From NCBI RefSeq assembly GCF_036241575.1, contig NZ_CP108455.1:2060501-2124500 (forward strand): a stretch of DNA of 64,000 nucleotides. Reading direction: 5' to 3'. Position 1 is the first letter of the stretch, and each line of letters begins with the position of its first letter. The DNA comes from Streptomyces sp. NBC_01267. GTDB taxonomy: Bacteria; Actinomycetota; Actinomycetes; Streptomycetales; Streptomycetaceae. The notes beneath the pieces are model-generated. The model searched no databases and was not told the DNA's origin. It saw only the letters and a list, made by a program, of their open reading frames with translations. Of this stretch, positions 57,484 to 64,000 are shown piece by piece. Made by a program: the position numbers and the translations under genes.

Positions 57484-59085
57484 GTGATCCGGTTCGAGCG
57501 GGTGTCGGTGACCTATGCCGACGCGCCGGAACCCACCCTGCGCGGGGTCGATCTGACCGTCCCCGAGGGCGAGTTGGTCCTGCTGGTCGGCCCTTCGGGG
57601 GTCGGCAAGTCGACGCTGCTCGGTGCCGTCTGCGGGCTGGTCCCGCACTTCACCGGCGGGGTGCTGGGCGGCCGGGTCACCGTGGACGGCCGCGACACCC
57701 GTACCCACAAGCCGCGTGAACTCGCCGACCTGGTGGGGACGGTGGGGCAGGATCCGCTCGCCCACTTCGTGACGGACACCGTCGAGGACGAACTGGCCTA
57801 CGGCATGGAGTCGCTGGGGGTGGCGCCCGACGTGATGCGCAGGCGGGTGGAGGAGACCCTTGACCTGCTGGGCCTCACCGAGCTGCGCGACCGGCCGATC
57901 GCGACGCTCTCCGGCGGTCAGCAGCAGCGCGTCGCGATCGGCTCCGTGCTGACTCCGCACCCCAAGGTGCTGGTGCTCGACGAGCCGACGTCGGCGCTGG
58001 ACCCGGCCGCCGCCGAGGAGGTGCTGGCCGTGCTCCAGCGGCTGGTGCACGATCTCGGCACGACCGTGCTGATGGCCGAGCACCGGCTGGAGCGGGTGGT
58101 GCAGTACGCGGACCAGGTGATCCTGCTGCCCGGTCCCGGTGAGCCGCCGGTGATGGGCGCGCCCGCCGCGGTGATGTCGCGCTCCCCGGTCTTCCCGCCC
58201 GTGGTGGCGCTGGGCAGGCTGGCGGGCTGGGACCCGCTGCCACTGTCCGTACGGGACGCGCGCCGCCGGGCCGCCGCGCTGCGCGAGCGGCTGGCGGACC
58301 GTACCCCGGTGGCCCCTGTACCGCCGCCGCCCGCGGAGCCGGTCGCCGTCACCGCGAAGCTGGGGCTGCGGCGCGGGCGGGTGGAGGCGCTGCGGGAGGT
58401 CTCGCTGTCGGTGCGCCCCGGCGAGACGGTCGCCCTGATGGGCCGCAACGGCGCCGGGAAGTCCACCCTGCTCGGCGCGCTCGTCGGGATGCACGAACCG
58501 ACGTCGGGGTCGGTGCGCGTCGGCGGGAAGACCCCGCACCGGACCTCGCCGCGCGAGATGATCCGCCGGGTCGGGCTGGTACCGCAGGAGCCGCGCGATC
58601 TGCTGTACGCGGACACGGTGGCCGCCGAGTGCGCGGCGGCCGACGCGGACGCGGGCGCGGCGCCGGGCAGTTGCCGGGCGCTGGTCTCCGAGTTGCTTCC
58701 CGGCGTCCCGGACGCCACCCATCCGCGCGATCTCTCGGAGGGCCAGCGGCTCGCCCTGGCGCTGGCGGTCGTCCTGACCGGGCGGCCTCCGCTGCTGCTG
58801 CTCGACGAGCCGACCCGCGGTCTCGACTACGCGGCGAAGAGCCGTCTGGTCACGGTGTTGCGCGGCCTCGCCCGGGAGGGGCACGCCCTGGTGCTCGCCA
58901 CCCATGACGTCGAGCTGGCCGCCGAACTCGCCCACCGGGTCGTCGTCCTGGCCGACGGCGAGATCGTCGCGGACGGGCCGACACCCGATGTGGTGGTCTC
59001 GTCGCCCGCGTTCGCCCCGCAGGTCTCGAAGATCCTCGCGCCGCAGGACTGGCTGACCGTGACCCAGGTACGGGAGGCGCTGTGA
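57484..59085 (+). CDS. ECF transporter ATPase with two fused ABC domains
   Basis: A 533-residue protein with two complete ABC ATPase units, equal to EcfA and EcfA' in one chain. Unit 1: Walker A GPSGVGKSTLLGAVC, signature LSGGQQQRVAIGSVL, Walker B KVLVLDEPTSALD. Unit 2: Walker A MGRNGAGKSTLLGALVG, signature LSEGQRLALALAVVL, Walker B LLLLDEPTRGLD. The GTG at 57484 directly follows the stop of EcfT. It drives uptake of the vitamin bound by the S component. Confidence 0.94.
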   Translation: MIRFERVSVTYADAPEPTLRGVDLTVPEGELVLLVGPSGVGKSTLLGAVCGLVPHFTGGVLGGRVTVDGRDTRTHKPRELADLVGTVGQDPLAHFVTDTVEDELAYGMESLGVAPDVMRRRVEETLDLLGLTELRDRPIATLSGGQQQRVAIGSVLTPHPKVLVLDEPTSALDPAAAEEVLAVLQRLVHDLGTTVLMAEHRLERVVQYADQVILLPGPGEPPVMGAPAAVMSRSPVFPPVVALGRLAGWDPLPLSVRDARRRAAALRERLADRTPVAPVPPPPAEPVAVTAKLGLRRGRVEALREVSLSVRPGETVALMGRNGAGKSTLLGALVGMHEPTSGSVRVGGKTPHRTSPREMIRRVGLVPQEPRDLLYADTVAAECAAADADAGAAPGSCRALVSELLPGVPDATHPRDLSEGQRLALALAVVLTGRPPLLLLDEPTRGLDYAAKSRLVTVLRGLAREGHALVLATHDVELAAELAHRVVVLADGEIVADGPTPDVVVSSPAFAPQVSKILAPQDWLTVTQVREAL

Positions 59086-60044
59086 GGGCCATCGGCCTCG
59101 GCCCGCGCTCGGTGGCCGCGCTGGTCCTGATCAGCGTGCTCGGGGTGTTCGCCTTCGGCTGGCCGCTGCTCGCGGACCCGGCGTCCGGGCTGGCCCACTC
59201 GCAGGACGCGCCGTGGCTGTTCGCCGCGCTGCTCCCGCTGCTGGTGGCCGTCGTGGTGGCGACGATCGCGGACGCCGGTCTGGACGCCAAGGCGGTGGCG
59301 ATGCTGGGTGTGCTGGCGGCAGTGGGCGCGGCACTGCGCCCGCTCGGCGCGGGCACGGCGGGCCTGGAGCCGATGTTCTTCCTGATGGTGCTGAGCGGGC
59401 GGGTGCTCGGTCCCGGCTTCGGTTTCGTCCTGGGCTCGGTGACGATGTTCGCCTCGGCGCTGCTGACCGGCGGGGTCGGGCCCTGGATGCCGTTCCAGAT
59501 GCTCGCGATGGGCTGGTTCACGATGGGCGCGGGGCTGCTGCCCGGCGCCCGGAGGCTGCGCGGGCGGGCCGAACTGCTGATGCTCGCCGGTTACGGATAC
59601 CTGGCGGCCTTCGCGTACGGCACGGTGATGAACCTCCAGGGCTGGACGTACATCGGCGGGCTCTCCACCGGGATCTCCTTCCGCCCGGGGGACGCGGTCG
59701 GCGACAACCTGGTCCGCTTCTTCGCGTACTGCGCGGCGACCTCGCTCGGCTGGGACCTGGGGCGGGCGGTCGTCACGGTGGCGCTGACCCTCGCCGTCGG
59801 GTCCACCGTCCTCAAGGCACTGCGCCGGGCGACCCGGCGGGCCGCCTTCGACGCGGAGGCCGCCTTCGCCCCTGAGGCCGCGGAGGCCGCTGTCGGCTCC
59901 GGGACCGCCGGGGCCGCCGTCGGCCCGGTGGCCGCTTCCGGTACCGGTACCGGTACGGCGGCTGCTCCCGGTCCGGGCGTCCCCGGTCCAGGTGTCCCCG
60001 GTCCGGGCGTCCCCTCCGACGTGCCGCCCGGTGGAACCGGCTGA
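59082..60044 (+). CDS. ECF transporter S component
   Basis: A 320-residue membrane protein with about six helices in the first 250 residues and the S-component pattern of short loops (EPMFFLMVLSGRVLGPGFGF, GSVTMFASALLTGGVGPWMP, MGWFTMGAGLLPGARRLRGR). It captures the substrate and hands it to the T/A module. GTGA overlap with the ATPase gene. The C-terminal 75 residues are Ala/Gly/Pro-rich and end in three GPGVP units from a 15-bp DNA repeat. The substrate cannot be told from sequence alone; the two preceding transcobalamin-like proteins argue for a corrinoid, but other vitamins fit. Confidence 0.88.
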   Translation: MRAIGLGPRSVAALVLISVLGVFAFGWPLLADPASGLAHSQDAPWLFAALLPLLVAVVVATIADAGLDAKAVAMLGVLAAVGAALRPLGAGTAGLEPMFFLMVLSGRVLGPGFGFVLGSVTMFASALLTGGVGPWMPFQMLAMGWFTMGAGLLPGARRLRGRAELLMLAGYGYLAAFAYGTVMNLQGWTYIGGLSTGISFRPGDAVGDNLVRFFAYCAATSLGWDLGRAVVTVALTLAVGSTVLKALRRATRRAAFDAEAAFAPEAAEAAVGSGTAGAAVGPVAASGTGTGTAAAPGPGVPGPGVPGPGVPSDVPPGGTG

Positions 60045-60051
60045 CCACGGA

Positions 60052-60078
60052 CCGCCGCCCCGAGCGCGCGGGCGGCGG
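60052..60078. terminator. Bidirectional hairpin terminator
   Basis: CCGCCGCCC pairs with GGGCGGCGG between the convergent S-component and thiolase genes; it serves both. Confidence 0.75.
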
Positions 60079-60085
60079 CGCCGGG

Positions 60086-62940
<2,855 letters not shown>

Positions 62941-62943
62941 CAC

Positions 62944-62978
62944 GGTGGGCCCGGCCGGAAAGCTCCGGCCGGGCCACC
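62944..62978 (+). terminator. Hairpin terminator after the CYP125-like gene
   Basis: GCCCGGCCGGA pairs with TCCGGCCGGGC across an AAGC loop, extended by GGTGG/CCACC after a one-base bulge; it starts 4 bp after the stop codon. Confidence 0.85.
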
Positions 62979-63023
62979 TGTTCGAGCCGTCCCGGCCGGA
63001 GCTGTCCGGCCGGAGCCGTCCGG

Positions 63024-63995
63024 TCAGACCGTCCCGGTCGCCTGGGAAGGTACGGCGGCCGGGTGCGCGGGCTCCGGGCCCGCCCGGTCCACCGGGGCCA
63101 GCAGCGTGCGCCGCCCGGCCAGCAGATACGTGAGGCCGAAGCCCAGCAGGACCACGGTCGCCCCGCCGATCGCGTCCAGCACCCAGTGGTTGGCGGTGGC
63201 GATGATCGCGCTCACCGTGAAGAGCGGGTGCAGCAGGGCGACCGCCTTCATCCACCGCTTCGGGACCAGTACGGCGACGACGATGCCGCACCAGAGCGCC
63301 CAGCCGAAGTGCAGCGAGGGCATCGCCGCGTACTGGTTGGTCATCGCGGTCATCGCGCCGTAGTCGGGGTGTGCCAGGTCCTGTGTGCCGTGGACCGAGT
63401 CGATGAAGCCCAGGCCGGGCATCAGCCGGGGCGGGGCCAGCGGGAAGAAGTAGAACCCGACCAGGCCGAGGAGCGTGGCGAAGGAGAGCGAGGTGCGCGC
63501 CCAGCGGTAGTCGGCGGGGCTGCGCACGTAGAGCACGGCGAGGATCGCCAGCGGCACCACGAAGTGGAACGACTCGTAGTAGAAGTTGAAGAACGATTCG
63601 AGCCAGTGGATCTTCACCACCGCGTGGTTGGCCCAGTGCTCTATGTCGATGTGCAGGGCCTTCTCTATCGAGACGACCGTGCGTCCGTGCGCCTCGGCGG
63701 TGTCCCGGCCGCCGGTGGCAGCCGCGCGGATGTGCGAGTACACGGAGTATCCGACGCGGATCGCCAGCAGTTCGAGAAGCAGGTTGGGGCGGGCCATCAC
63801 CCGCCGCCAGAACGGCAGCAGCGGGACCCGGCTCCAGCGGGCCGGGGCCGGGGTCGCGTACACGGTGGGCACCGCGGCCTCCCAGCTCGGCGAGGTGCGC
63901 TCCAGGAAGGGCACCGCACAGGCGGCGGCCAGCGCGGTGAGCAGCACCACGTTGTCCCGTACCGGGTAGAGCGCCGCCATGTTGGGCAGCAGCAT
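63024..63995 (-). CDS. PAP2-type phosphatase / inositol phosphoceramide synthase-like membrane protein
   Basis: A membrane protein of at least 323 residues, read from an ATG at 63995 that is only 5 bp from the window edge, so the true start could lie outside. About six helices are present. The PAP2_3 motifs are GFYFFPLAPPRLMPGLGFID, YAAMPSLHFGWALW and SAIIATANHWVLDAIGGATV, giving the two catalytic His residues and Asp. Family members cleave or transfer phosphate groups of lipids; in actinobacteria several act on polyprenyl or phosphatidylinositol lipids. Not obviously part of the steroid genes next to it. Confidence 0.88.
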   Translation of the reverse strand: MLLPNMAALYPVRDNVVLLTALAAACAVPFLERTSPSWEAAVPTVYATPAPARWSRVPLLPFWRRVMARPNLLLELLAIRVGYSVYSHIRAAATGGRDTAEAHGRTVVSIEKALHIDIEHWANHAVVKIHWLESFFNFYYESFHFVVPLAILAVLYVRSPADYRWARTSLSFATLLGLVGFYFFPLAPPRLMPGLGFIDSVHGTQDLAHPDYGAMTAMTNQYAAMPSLHFGWALWCGIVVAVLVPKRWMKAVALLHPLFTVSAIIATANHWVLDAIGGATVVLLGFGLTYLLAGRRTLLAPVDRAGPEPAHPAAVPSQATGTV

Positions 63996-64000
63996 CGTGC

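Overview
The window is about 72% G+C, has dense GC3-biased genes on both strands and carries Streptomyces hallmarks: a type A RNase P RNA, a mycothiol-dependent-type enzyme, UbiX/UbiD-type decarboxylation genes, many apparently leaderless starts with a TANNNT hexamer 6-8 nt upstream, and an iron box of the DmdR/IdeR kind. I read it as chromosomal DNA of a Streptomyces or very close relative.

Layout. 1-5.4 kb: a cut-off membrane phosphatase, a secreted 1130-residue subtilase and a LuxR/TrmB-type regulator. 5.6-13.3 kb: housekeeping genes (rnpB, yaaA, KDPG aldolase, the conserved RNase H/phosphatase - zinc ribbon - Nif3 cluster), an iron-regulated siderophore-binding lipoprotein and two genes of unknown function. 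13.4-16.6 kb: a MaoC - alcohol dehydrogenase - SDR operon. 16.7-22 kb: an ABC exporter with its DesK/DesR-like two-component system, and an MFS pump. 22-26.7 kb: ubiX, ubiD, a double-domain Lrp regulator and an SCP-x-type thiolase. 26.8-30.6 kb: a patch of insertions and debris (IS5 element, ArsR-type regulator/OsmC/ACT cassette, broken IS630 transposase, a gene tail). 30.6-39 kb: a fused double acyl-CoA dehydrogenase, MFS pump, methyltransferase, cell-wall amidase, and an F420-type oxidoreductase. 39-48.5 kb: assorted genes including a WbqC/TPR chimera and a glycosyltransferase - methyltransferase - toroid operon. 48.6-52.5 kb: a KstR-like regulator, ferredoxin, aldehyde dehydrogenase and a metallo-beta-lactamase hydrolase. 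52.6-54.2 kb: flotillin. 54.3-60 kb: a five-gene ECF uptake operon whose first two products look like the two halves of a transcobalamin-like binder. 60-63 kb: divergent FadA5-like thiolase and CYP125-like P450. The right end is a PAP2 membrane protein.

How they work together. The strongest theme is a dispersed steroid/side-chain degradation regulon. A KstR-like TetR gene lies at 48721, and I find seven 14-bp sites matching, or within one base of, the published KstR operator TNNAACNNGTTNNA, each in front of a steroid-type gene or kstR itself. A second, different palindrome (CTGACG-N3-CGTCAG) sits before several of the same genes. The products make up nearly one full cycle of sterol side-chain oxidation: P450 plus ferredoxin, alcohol and aldehyde dehydrogenases, acyl-CoA dehydrogenase, MaoC hydratase, SDR, thiolase. 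No CoA ligase is present.

A second theme is small tandem repeats that start at stop codons. In at least five genes the repeat unit contains the stop codon itself.
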